Both the position numbers and the translations under genes were made by a program. Positions 1 to 6,895 of a stretch of DNA of 16,653 nt are shown one piece after another. Below the pieces are notes generated by a model. It saw nothing but the letters and a program-made list of their open reading frames with translations. It was not told the DNA's origin and made no database searches. Numbering within the stretch: the first letter of the stretch is position 1; each line of letters begins with the position of its first letter. Source of the stretch: Candidatus Sodaliphilus limicaballi (GTDB lineage Bacteria; Bacteroidota; Bacteroidia; Bacteroidales; Muribaculaceae); contig JAGHSP010000418.1 of assembly GCA_018065815.1 (NCBI GenBank), positions 1 to 16,653 of the forward strand, written 5' to 3'.

Positions 1-27
1 TGTTGTGAAGTCGATATGTGCGTTGTT

Positions 28-498
28 TTAGAACTCCTTGAAGGTGAGAGGCAGCAGGTCGCATGCGCTGTCCAGGCGGTAGATGGTGTCGTTGCCCACC
101 ATGAGCACTTCCATGGGGAAACCTGCGTTTTTCTCAAACTCGATGAGCGCCTGCCGGCACACGCCGCAGGGTGCACAAGGTTCCTCGACAAACGCGCCGC
201 GGGTGAACGCGGTCACAGCGATGCTCTTGATGCCCACGCCGGGATAGTTGGCTCCGGCATTGAAGATAGCACTGCGCTCGGCGCATATTCCCGCGGGAAA
301 AGCAGCGTTTTCCTGGTTGGCGCCCTTGATTGTCACGCCATTCTCAAGCAGGACGGCAGCGCCCACGTTGAACTGGCTGTAGGGGGCATAAGACCCCTTT
401 GTAGCCTCTTTTGCGAGGTCAACGAGTTTTTTTTGCTCTTCGGTTAGCTCTGAATAAGAGTAAACTTGTATCTTTGTGGTGATATTTTTTTCTGTCAT
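28..498 (-). CDS. cdd: cytidine deaminase
   Basis: Cytidine deaminase, 156 aa, converting cytidine and deoxycytidine to uridine and deoxyuridine in the cytosolic pyrimidine salvage pathway. The zinc-site signature is complete: C72-A-E74 gives one zinc ligand and the catalytic glutamate, and P107-C108-x-x-C111 gives the other two cysteines. The substrate-binding stretch SQFNVGAAVL (41-50) and the NQENAAFPAG segment (61-70) are also present. Length fits the small homotetrameric class with an N-terminal extension of about 20 residues. It is divergent from the glucosaminidase gene, with 21 bp between start codons. A well-formed Bacteroidetes promoter on the minus strand lies 39-46 bp upstream of the start codon, inside the neighbour's reading frame. 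Confidence 0.96.
   Translation of the reverse strand: MTEKNITTKIQVYSYSELTEEQKKLVDLAKEATKGSYAPYSQFNVGAAVLLENGVTIKGANQENAAFPAGICAERSAIFNAGANYPGVGIKSIAVTAFTRGAFVEEPCAPCGVCRQALIEFEKNAGFPMEVLMVGNDTIYRLDSACDLLPLTFKEF
444..476 (+). promoter_or_regulatory. candidate glucosaminidase promoter
   Basis: A perfect -7 element TATCTTTG is at 469-476. A weak -33 (TTAG at 444-447) lies 21 bp upstream. It would start transcription near 483, about 37 nt before the ATG at 520. It sits inside the 5' coding end of cdd, so the two divergent transcripts would overlap head to head by roughly 50 nt. Confidence 0.5.
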
Positions 499-519
499 GA
501 CATTTAAGATTTACTTATA

Positions 520-1017
520 ATGGTTCTATTGTCTTGCAAAGATATTGATATTTTCTCATATTTCAAGCAAAAAACGGTTTTTTGCCTCATTTTATTGCAT
601 GTTTTTGCGCCTGCGGCCATGGCGCAAGGGCTAAACGCACGTTTTTTGGCCTACATCGAGCAGTTCAAGGAAGTGGCAATGGAGCACTGCCGCACCCACG
701 GCATCCCGGCCAGCATCACCCTGGCGCAAGGACTGCTTGAGAGCAACGCCGGGTCGAGTTACCTCGCGTCGCGCGGCAACAATCACTTCGGCATCAAGTG
801 CCACCGCTGGTCGGGCGAGGCTGTTGAGTATGACGACACGTTGCAGCACGACTGCTACCGCAAGTATGGCTCGCCCGAGGACTCCTACCTCGACCACTCG
901 CGTTTCTTGCGAGGCAAGCGATACACCCCCCTCCACTCACTTGACACCACCGACTACCGCGGATGGGCGCATGGATTGAGAACCTGCGGCTTTGCCGAGG
1001 ATCCTGAGTATCCGTAG
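520..1017 (+). CDS. secreted glucosaminidase-domain protein, cut short by an in-frame TAG
   Basis: Peptidoglycan hydrolase of the glucosaminidase family (FlgJ/LytG/AcmA-like, GH73-type domain), 165 aa to the first stop. A hydrophobic signal segment at about residues 19-35 ends in AMAQ, so export is predicted. The domain runs from about 45 to 165, with the expected catalytic glutamate E74 in AQGLLESNAG and the conserved NNHFGIKC (87-94), DSYLDHSRFL (121-130) and RGWAHGLRTCGFAEDPEYP segments. The ATG at 520 is chosen because the next in-frame ATG lies after the signal segment. The family normally continues past the DPxY segment into a helix ending IIxRY. That continuation is present in the same frame straight after the TAG at 1015-1017. 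The product is either slightly truncated or the stop is a nonsense mutation or sequencing error. Confidence 0.85.
   Translation: MVLLSCKDIDIFSYFKQKTVFCLILLHVFAPAAMAQGLNARFLAYIEQFKEVAMEHCRTHGIPASITLAQGLLESNAGSSYLASRGNNHFGIKCHRWSGEAVEYDDTLQHDCYRKYGSPEDSYLDHSRFLRGKRYTPLHSLDTTDYRGWAHGLRTCGFAEDPEYP
537..567 (-). promoter_or_regulatory. cdd promoter
   Basis: Read on the minus strand, this is CTTG, a 19-bp spacer, then TATCTTTG at 544-537. It matches the Bacteroidetes housekeeping pattern TTTG-N19-21-TAnnTTTG. The transcript would start near 531 and give a leader of about 30 nt for cdd. The element lies wholly inside the first codons of the divergent glucosaminidase gene. Confidence 0.75.
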
Positions 1018-1431
1018 CAACTCATCGCCATCATCGAGCGATACACCCTGCACCGCAACGACTCTATCGCTATTGCCGCTCCTGCGCCACCGGTCAAGGG
1101 CAAGGAAGATGCAAGACACAAGAATCGCAGGGAAGACGCGAAGAAGAATAGGGAAGACGCGAAGCAAAACGGCGCTGTGCCGCCACCGCCCAAGAAGCAC
1201 AAGCGCGACCAGGCCGCTGTGCCGCCACCTCACCCCAAGGTGCAGCAAGAGTCTCCCTCTCGCGACAGCGCTCAGCCCGCAAGCACGGGTGAATCCAAAC
1301 GCCGCACCATGGTGGAGCAAGATCCCCAGGGCAAGTCGTCGGGCAAAACGGCGCAAGCCAAACGCCAGCGCAACTCCCGCACCGTCATGTCAGGCAAACC
1401 CCTCACCGGCAATGCCGACAACGACGACTAG
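1018..1431 (+). pseudogene. in-frame continuation of the glucosaminidase gene after the TAG
   Basis: In the same frame as 520-1017, 137 more codons run to a second TAG at 1429-1431. The first residues, QLIAIIERYTL, are the expected last helix of the glucosaminidase domain, so this is one split gene and not a separate one. The rest is a Lys/Arg/Pro-rich, low-complexity tail. It contains a 15-bp unit repeated exactly with a 21-bp period (1129-1143 and 1150-1164, protein REDAK.N) and a 14-bp unit repeated 42 bp apart (1174-1187 and 1216-1229, protein AVPPP). Both periods are multiples of three, consistent with selection as protein. A basic tail could bind the anionic cell wall, which is inference. 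Several other genes here end in TAG, so genome-wide reassignment of TAG is unlikely. Confidence 0.7.
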
Positions 1432-1466
1432 GGATGAAAAAATAGTTGCCATTTGGTGGGCATTTA

Positions 1467-1499
1467 TTTGGTGTGAACGCAATTCTTTTTCTAACTTTG
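1467..1499 (+). promoter_or_regulatory. promoter of the lipoprotein gene
   Basis: TTTG (1467-1470), a 21-bp spacer and TAACTTTG (1492-1499) match the Bacteroidetes consensus. Only four bases separate the -7 element from the ATG at 1504, so the transcript would begin at or within the start codon. Confidence 0.75.
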
Positions 1500-1503
1500 T
1501 AGC

Positions 1504-2511
1504 ATGAAGTGGATAATTTATATAGCGCTTGCCGTGGCAGCCGCCATGATGTGCGCATGCGACAATAGCAAATTCAGCATCGTTGCCGACATTGAGAACA
1601 TGGGCAACCAGAATGTGCACGTGGTGTTCCTGGGCGACTCGGGCGTGCACGACTCGTTCATACCCACGCAGGACAACAAGTTCGGCATAGAGGGTAACTC
1701 GCAGGAGCTCACAGTGGTGAGCGTGCTCGACAGCCAGAACAAGCCGCTGTTTCGCGTGGCAGTGCGTGGCGGCGAGAAGGTGAAGGTGACCGGCGACTTG
1801 AGGAAACCGCACGAGTATGAGTGCGAGGGCAGCGAGACGGCACAGGAGTGGATGAAGTTTGAGAAGGAGCATGCCGCGCTCTACGACACCCCCGACCGCA
1901 CCGCTCTCGACCGCGCCATTGAGCAATATGTGCACGACAACCCCTCAAGCGTGGTGTCGGCACTGCTGCTAGTGCATGATTATAGCGACCAGGGCAGCGA
2001 TCAGGCAAAGAAACTGCTGGCAAGCCTTGACGAGAGCGCCCGTCCGGCATCGCTCGTGTCGAGTATGCAGCAGCTTCACGATGCGGCAACGGCAAGGCCC
2101 ATCACCCAGCTGCATCCCATGATGCTGTGTGGCACCACTGGCGACTTTGAGGCATTGCAGCCTGCCACATCGCGCTCAACGTTCATCTACTGGTGGCTCG
2201 AAAACAACCCGGCCAGGCACGCTCAAGTGTCGGCCATCAGGCAAATCGCTTCAAAGCACGGCGGCGACGTGACCGTGGCCGACGTGTCGCTTGCCCCCGA
2301 CAGCATCGGGTGGCAGTACATCATCAAGAGCGACTCCGCTGCGTGGAAGCACTACTGGGCACCGGGCGGAATCCTGGACCCGTCGATCAGAGACCTGCAC
2401 ATCACAAGCGTGCCGCTGTGCATCGTCACCGACTCCATGGGGCGCCAGCTCTACCGCGGCAACGATATCCCCGCCGCCCAGAAGGCCCTGGAGAAATACC
2501 TGGGGAAGTAA
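1504..2511 (+). CDS. lipoprotein with DUF4369-like N-terminus and redox-dead thioredoxin-like C-terminus
   Basis: A 335-aa predicted SPII lipoprotein: a hydrophobic start and the lipobox-like MCAC, with the lipidated residue at C19. Residues about 22-110 look like the beta-rich DUF4369 region found before thioredoxin domains in Bacteroidales (IENMGNQNVHVVFLG, then GGEKVKVTGDL). A helical stretch follows (about 110-200). Residues about 222-335 have a TlpA/thioredoxin layout: the strand STFIYWW (225-231), a helix, and TSVPLCIVTD (301-310) with the cis-proline position, then a final helix. Where TlpA proteins carry WCxxC this one has WLENNP, so disulfide chemistry is not expected. A scaffold or binding role is inference. 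The start is forced because the next ATG lies beyond the hydrophobic core. The GH25 gene follows after 15 bp, probably on the same transcript. Confidence 0.8.
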   Translation: MKWIIYIALAVAAAMMCACDNSKFSIVADIENMGNQNVHVVFLGDSGVHDSFIPTQDNKFGIEGNSQELTVVSVLDSQNKPLFRVAVRGGEKVKVTGDLRKPHEYECEGSETAQEWMKFEKEHAALYDTPDRTALDRAIEQYVHDNPSSVVSALLLVHDYSDQGSDQAKKLLASLDESARPASLVSSMQQLHDAATARPITQLHPMMLCGTTGDFEALQPATSRSTFIYWWLENNPARHAQVSAIRQIASKHGGDVTVADVSLAPDSIGWQYIIKSDSAAWKHYWAPGGILDPSIRDLHITSVPLCIVTDSMGRQLYRGNDIPAAQKALEKYLGK

Positions 2512-2526
2512 AATCTCAAATAAGAT

Positions 2527-3192
2527 ATGGGCAGATGTGCTAAAAATGCCAAAAGGTGTGCGATAGGGTTTCTTTCCGTTTTGCTCATTATGTTTGTGGT
2601 TTGGATTTTTCCGAATCACAAGTATAATGGTATAGATATTTCCCATTACAACAAAGGCCTTGATTGGAGCTCTGTAAAAACCGACGAGAACATTAAGTTT
2701 TGTATTGTCAAAGCAACAGAAGGAGAGTCGTGGGTTGATGGCCGGTGTGTTGACAATGTGAAGAACTCTAACAAAATCGGCCTGAAAACTGGCTTATATC
2801 ATTATTTTCGCACAGGTGTGTCGGGTAAAAGACAATTTGAAAATTTTGATAAAGTGCTGAAACAATGCAAATATGACATTATTCCCGTCGTTGATGTAGA
2901 AGAAAAACACAATGATTTGTCGCTTGGAGGATGTGCCAACGAGAACCTTGATGACTTGCTTGAATGTTTCAAGGAAGAATATGGGTATTACCCTATGGTT
3001 TATTTTGGCAGTTGGGATGCTCTCAACACCCTTCCTGTGGTCACAAAGTGCAAGTGGTGGCTAAGGTGCATCGGGTTCCGCAACCTTGCCCCTTCTACGA
3101 TTCAGCAGGTGGGAATACGCAAGATGCATAATAGTTCGTTGGATTTAAATTACTGTTCAGACATAAGCAGCATCATGGTTCCGGAGAAATGA
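2527..3192 (+). CDS. membrane-anchored GH25 muramidase (lysozyme)
   Basis: Glycoside hydrolase family 25 enzyme, 221 aa, expected to cleave the MurNAc-GlcNAc bond of peptidoglycan. An N-terminal membrane segment (about residues 11-29) with a basic start suggests an inner-membrane anchor facing the periplasm. Family motifs appear in order: GIDISHYN with D37; FCIVKATEG with E65; the catalytic pair D123-x-E125 in VVDVEE; YGYYPMVYFGS (152-162); and LDLNYCSD with D206. The usual Trp-Gln segment before the last motif is replaced by IQQVGIRKM. Base composition differs from the neighbours: lines 2761-2880 are about 28-38% G+C against about 60% in the preceding gene, which suggests separate ancestry or transfer. 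No promoter was seen in the 15 bp upstream, so it probably shares the lipoprotein transcript. Confidence 0.87.
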   Translation: MGRCAKNAKRCAIGFLSVLLIMFVVWIFPNHKYNGIDISHYNKGLDWSSVKTDENIKFCIVKATEGESWVDGRCVDNVKNSNKIGLKTGLYHYFRTGVSGKRQFENFDKVLKQCKYDIIPVVDVEEKHNDLSLGGCANENLDDLLECFKEEYGYYPMVYFGSWDALNTLPVVTKCKWWLRCIGFRNLAPSTIQQVGIRKMHNSSLDLNYCSDISSIMVPEK

Positions 3193-3275
3193 TTTCCACA
3201 CCAGGGGCAGGTAATCTTTTTGGCATGAGGTTTGTCTGTTTTGGCGTAAAAATGCAGTATGTCTTTGCTCTGAAA

Positions 3276-3306
3276 TTTGGTCGAAATAGAAAAAACACTA
3301 AATTTG
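3276..3306 (+). promoter_or_regulatory. aquaporin promoter
   Basis: TTTG (3276-3279), a 19-bp spacer and TAAATTTG (3299-3306) match the Bacteroidetes consensus. The predicted leader is about 37 nt before the ATG at 3350 and is A-rich, as usual for translation initiation without a Shine-Dalgarno sequence in this phylum. Confidence 0.78.
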
Positions 3307-3349
3307 CACATACATATTACAAATTACAAACTATCAAAACAGCATTAGT

Positions 3350-4018
3350 ATGAAGAAGTATTTAGCTGAAGCTATCGGTACATTTGTACTGACATTTCTG
3401 GGCTGTGCAGCAGCCGTGAGCCTTGGTTGCAGTGACGCAAACACCGCCGCAGTGGTGGGCACAGCGTTTGCCTTTGGTCTTTCAGTAGTCGCTATGGCCT
3501 ACACCATAGGCGGAATTTCGGGATGCCACATCAATCCAGCAATCACTCTGGGTTGCCTGCTCACAGGCCGCATCTCGGCAAAAGATTGCGCTGGTTACAT
3601 GGCAGGTCAGTTTGTGGGTGCTATCGTTGCAGGTGCTGCGTTGTGCGGTTTCTATGGCTGCGAGTCGGGTCTGGGCGCTAACGGCATAGGCGCTGGCTGT
3701 GACGGCAGCGTTGCTATCGCAGTTGCTGTGGAGGCTGTTCTCACTGCGCTCTTTGTGCTCGTGGTGCTTGGTGCGACTGGCAAGGACAACGAGTCAACTG
3801 GCAAGCTGGCTGGTCTCGCTATCGGTCTGTCACTCGTTCTTATCCACCTCGTGGGTATTCATTTCACAGGCACATCGGTTAACCCCGCTCGCTCGGTGGG
3901 TCCCGCTCTCTTCGTGTGTGGCGATGCCTTGAAGAACGTGTGGGTATTCATCGTGGGTCCCTTTGCAGGCGCTGTGGTGGCTGCTGGCTTGTGGAAAGCC
4001 ATTGAGGTTAAGAAATAA
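3350..4018 (+). CDS. aqpZ: aquaporin Z-type water channel
   Basis: Major intrinsic protein family channel, 222 aa, the usual size for bacterial aquaporins, in the inner membrane. Both half-membrane NPA motifs are present: HINPAIT (N62-P63-A64) and VNPARS (N178-P179-A180, R181). The selectivity filter can be read by comparison with E. coli AqpZ as F42, H166, T175 and R181. That is the narrow water-selective set and not the wider glycerol-facilitator set, so passive water flux in osmotic adjustment is the likely role. Six membrane segments fit the hydrophobic pattern. It stands alone, with its own consensus promoter upstream and an intrinsic terminator just downstream. Confidence 0.96.
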   Translation: MKKYLAEAIGTFVLTFLGCAAAVSLGCSDANTAAVVGTAFAFGLSVVAMAYTIGGISGCHINPAITLGCLLTGRISAKDCAGYMAGQFVGAIVAGAALCGFYGCESGLGANGIGAGCDGSVAIAVAVEAVLTALFVLVVLGATGKDNESTGKLAGLAIGLSLVLIHLVGIHFTGTSVNPARSVGPALFVCGDALKNVWVFIVGPFAGAVVAAGLWKAIEVKK

Positions 4019-4041
4019 CCAAATATCATCATCCGTAAACG

Positions 4042-4078
4042 AAAAGGCTGCCTCGAGATGGTTCAAGGCGGCCTTTTT
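4042..4078 (+). terminator. intrinsic terminator after aquaporin gene
   Basis: A 12-bp stem: AAAAGGCTGCCT (4042-4053) pairs with AGGCGGCCTTTT (4066-4077) with one T-G wobble and a 12-nt loop, and five T's follow from 4074. The flanking A and T runs could serve both directions, but only the plus-strand gene is nearby. Confidence 0.88.
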
Positions 4079-4134
4079 GTGTGTGCCTTTTTCGACGGTT
4101 ATTCGACGGCGAAGTGCAAGTTTGTGCGTTTGGG

Positions 4135-4166
4135 TTTGCGTTTTCGTTGAAATAGTTGTATCTTTG
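4135..4166 (+). promoter_or_regulatory. ABC transporter promoter
   Basis: TTTG (4135-4138), a 20-bp spacer and TATCTTTG (4159-4166) match the Bacteroidetes consensus. The predicted leader is about 20 nt before the ATG at 4194. Confidence 0.78.
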
Positions 4167-4193
4167 TAGTTTGGATAATTGAAACCATAAATA

Positions 4194-6020
4194 ATGAAGA
4201 AGTTTTTCAAGCTGCTGGCGCGTTTCGTGCCTCCTTATAAGAAACAGATGGTGCTCAATGTGGTGTTTAACATCCTTGAGGCATTCCTCACGCTGTTCTC
4301 GTTTGCCCTGATAATCCCCATCCTTGAGATGCTCTTTGACATCAACAAGGCTCACTATGACTTCATGGCGTGGGATAGCGCCCACGTCAAGACGGTCGTT
4401 GTCAACGATTTCTATTACTATGTGCAGTGCGTGATTGAGGCCCACGGCCAGTCAACCGCGCTTGCGGGCATAGCCGCTGCTCTGGTGGTGATGACCTTCC
4501 TCAAGGTGATGACGGCATTCTTGGGCTCGTTCTTCATGGTTTCGATACGCACTGGCGTGACCCGCGACCTGCGCAACCAGATTTACAACAAGCTGGTGTC
4601 GCTGCCCATAGGGTTCTTTTCTGGCGAGCGCAAGGGCGACGTGATGGCGCGCATCAGCGGCGACGTGACCGAGGTGGAGACTTCGATAATGGCTTCGCTC
4701 GACATGATGTTCAAGAATCCCATTATGATAGTGGTGTGCCTCACGATGATGATCATCACTAGCTGGCAGCTCACGGCGTTTGTGCTCGTGCTGCTTCCCG
4801 TGGCAGGACTGCTCATGGGTCAGGTGGGCAAGCGTCTCAAGCGCAAGTCGCTCGAGGCCCAGAACCAGTGGGGCGTGCTGTTGAGCAATATCGAGGAGAC
4901 CATAGGCGGCCTGCGCATCATCAAGGCTTTTAACGCCGAGAAGAAGGTGAAGCAACGCTTTGAGCGCGAGAATGAGGAGTTCCGCAACATCAACAACCGC
5001 ATGAACTGGCGCCAAGTGCTGGCCCATCCCATGAGCGAATTCCTGGGTACAGCGGTAATTGCCATCGTGCTGTGGTTTGGCGGCACGCTCATCCTGGGCG
5101 GCGACAACACCATCACAGCTCCCTCGTTCATCTACTACATGGTGATTTTCTATAGCATCATCAATCCTGCCAAGGATCTGTCAAAAGCGTCCTACGCCGT
5201 GCAGCGTGGCATGGCGTCGATGGAACGCATCGACAAGATCCTGCTGGCCGAGAATAATATCAAGGATCCCGAGCAGCCCCGTGAGCTGACAGGGCTCAAG
5301 CAGGGCATCAGCTACAATAACGTGCGCTTTAAGTATGCCGACGCATGGGTTATCGACGATGTGTCGATCGACATTCCTGCCGGCAAGACGGTGGCACTGG
5401 TGGGTCAGAGCGGATCGGGCAAGACAACGATTGCCGACCTCTTGCCGCGATTCTACGACGTGCAGCAGGGCAGCATCACCGTTGACGGCATAGACCTGCG
5501 CGACTACCGCGTGGCCGACCTGCGCAACCTCATGGGCAACGTCAACCAGGAGGCAATTCTCTTTAACGACACGTTCTACAACAATATCACCTTCGGCGTC
5601 AACGATGCCACTCGCGAGCAGGTGGAAGAGGCCGCGCGCATTGCCAATGCCTATGACTTCATCATGGCCAGCGAGGACGGCTTTGAGACTAACATAGGCG
5701 ACCGTGGCTGCAAACTCTCGGGCGGTCAGCGCCAGCGCATCAGCATAGCGCGCGCTATCCTCAAGAACCCCCCCATTCTTATCCTCGACGAGGCAACCAG
5801 CGCCCTCGACACCGAGAGCGAGCACCTGGTGCAGGAAGCCCTCGACACCCTGATGAAGGGACGCACCACGCTGGTGATTGCCCACCGCCTGTCAACCATC
5901 AAGAACGCCGACGTGATATGCGTGATGCAAGACGGCAGGGTAGTGGAGAGCGGTACGCACGACGAACTCATGCAGCGCGACGGAGCCTACCGCAAGCTGG
6001 TGGAGATGCAGAGCTTCTAG
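4194..6020 (+). CDS. ABC exporter, fused permease-ATPase (MsbA-like)
   Basis: Half-transporter of 608 aa that would homodimerise in the inner membrane. The membrane domain covers about residues 15-340, with clear hydrophobic spans near 20-48, 90-118, 176-208 and 283-325. The nucleotide-binding domain follows: Walker A GQSGSGKTT (404-412), Q-loop Q452, signature LSGGQ (508-512), Walker B ILILDE (528-533) and switch histidine H564 in AHRLST. All ATPase residues are intact. The closest general class is the type IV exporters such as MsbA (lipid A flipping) or multidrug pumps. The sequence alone does not settle the substrate, so no gene symbol is given. A consensus promoter lies just upstream. A weak hairpin and 65 bp separate it from the next gene. 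Confidence 0.92.
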   Translation: MKKFFKLLARFVPPYKKQMVLNVVFNILEAFLTLFSFALIIPILEMLFDINKAHYDFMAWDSAHVKTVVVNDFYYYVQCVIEAHGQSTALAGIAAALVVMTFLKVMTAFLGSFFMVSIRTGVTRDLRNQIYNKLVSLPIGFFSGERKGDVMARISGDVTEVETSIMASLDMMFKNPIMIVVCLTMMIITSWQLTAFVLVLLPVAGLLMGQVGKRLKRKSLEAQNQWGVLLSNIEETIGGLRIIKAFNAEKKVKQRFERENEEFRNINNRMNWRQVLAHPMSEFLGTAVIAIVLWFGGTLILGGDNTITAPSFIYYMVIFYSIINPAKDLSKASYAVQRGMASMERIDKILLAENNIKDPEQPRELTGLKQGISYNNVRFKYADAWVIDDVSIDIPAGKTVALVGQSGSGKTTIADLLPRFYDVQQGSITVDGIDLRDYRVADLRNLMGNVNQEAILFNDTFYNNITFGVNDATREQVEEAARIANAYDFIMASEDGFETNIGDRGCKLSGGQRQRISIARAILKNPPILILDEATSALDTESEHLVQEALDTLMKGRTTLVIAHRLSTIKNADVICVMQDGRVVESGTHDELMQRDGAYRKLVEMQSF

Positions 6021-6030
6021 CACCACCGTG

Positions 6031-6050
6031 CTTTGAGCGTCAGCTCAAGG
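6031..6050 (+). terminator. weak hairpin between ABC transporter and barrel gene
   Basis: CTTTGAGC (6031-6038) and GCTCAAGG (6043-6050) form an 8-bp stem with one wobble and the loop GTCA. No T-run follows, so it may be a weak terminator or an mRNA-processing or stability element. Confidence 0.35.
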
Positions 6051-6085
6051 AAAGTAAAGGAACAAAAAACTATAACAATAACACT

Positions 6086-6868
6086 ATGAAGAAACTGATT
6101 TTACTGCTTGTCGCCACAGTGGTGGCAATGAGTGCAATGGCAGCCGACAATGGCCAGCGCAAGGCAACAATACACCTCAAGAGCGGAGAGTATGCCACCG
6201 GCACTATCGTGTCGCGCGACAACGAGAAGGTGGAAATCCAAACCGTCGAGGGACTTAACTATGTCTATTCAATGGACGAGGTGGCGTATATCTCGCACGA
6301 GATGAAACGCAAGAATTACGACACCAGCAAGTTCCGCGGATTTGTCGATCTGGGTTACTCGCTAGGCTTCGGCGCTCCGCGCAACGACTACTGGATGGTG
6401 GAGACCTCGTTTGGTTACCAGTGCAAGCCCAACCTCTATGTGGGCGCTGGCATAGGCCTGCACAAGTTCAATGCTGTCATCGACTCTTATCCCCCTCGCA
6501 CCGACTATAAGGATCCGCAGCCCAACGACCCCGACCTCAACAAGTTCCCCTTTGTGCCGCTGTATGCCGACGTGCGCTACAACATGCGCAGCGAGAACTT
6601 CAACACACCCTGGGCAGCGCTCAAGTTGGGCGGCAGCGTGTTCAACCATGGCGGCTTGTATGCATCTCCCTCGCTGGGGTTCCACTTTGCATCGAGCCAG
6701 TTCTTCTCGTTCAACGTGGGCGTGGGTTATGCCCTGCACACTGCCCATTACAAGCTGTGGTGCACCGGCGATACTCCCGGAGCCATCCCCGACAAGAGCG
6801 GCAAGAGCTACCTCGACAAGACCGGCGTGTTCCACAATGCATTTGTGAAGGTGGGAGTTGAGTTTTAA
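6086..6868 (+). CDS. outer-membrane beta-barrel protein
   Basis: A 260-aa secreted protein with signal peptide MKKLILLLVATVVAMSAMA, cleaved after residue 19 or 20. Residues about 25-70 form a small beta domain (ATIHLKSGEYATGTIVSRDN, then VYSMDEVAYIS). This resembles the short region placed before barrels in many Bacteroidales proteins. From about residue 83, alternating strands (FVDLGYSLGF, ETSFGYQC, LYVGAGIGL, LYADVRYNM, SPSLGFHF, FFSFNVGVGYAL) end in VKVGVEF with the C-terminal phenylalanine typical of BAM substrates. The ATG at 6086 is chosen over an upstream in-frame ATG at 5918 that lies inside the ABC gene and would precede a non-signal sequence. The ferredoxin gene follows after 27 bp, so co-transcription is likely. 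Function unknown. Confidence 0.82.
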   Translation: MKKLILLLVATVVAMSAMAADNGQRKATIHLKSGEYATGTIVSRDNEKVEIQTVEGLNYVYSMDEVAYISHEMKRKNYDTSKFRGFVDLGYSLGFGAPRNDYWMVETSFGYQCKPNLYVGAGIGLHKFNAVIDSYPPRTDYKDPQPNDPDLNKFPFVPLYADVRYNMRSENFNTPWAALKLGGSVFNHGGLYASPSLGFHFASSQFFSFNVGVGYALHTAHYKLWCTGDTPGAIPDKSGKSYLDKTGVFHNAFVKVGVEF

Positions 6869-6895
6869 AAACGGCAAATAAAAAACACATAAATC

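Noticed and set aside
992..1507. Long plus-strand frame across the glucosaminidase tail
   Set aside because: It is Arg/Ser/Pro/Thr-rich with no motif and out of frame with the recognisable IIERY continuation. It is a shadow of the real frame.
5918..6085. Upstream in-frame ATG extending the barrel protein to 316 aa
   Set aside because: The extension lies inside the ABC exporter gene and encodes a non-signal sequence. The ATG at 6086 begins a clean signal peptide.
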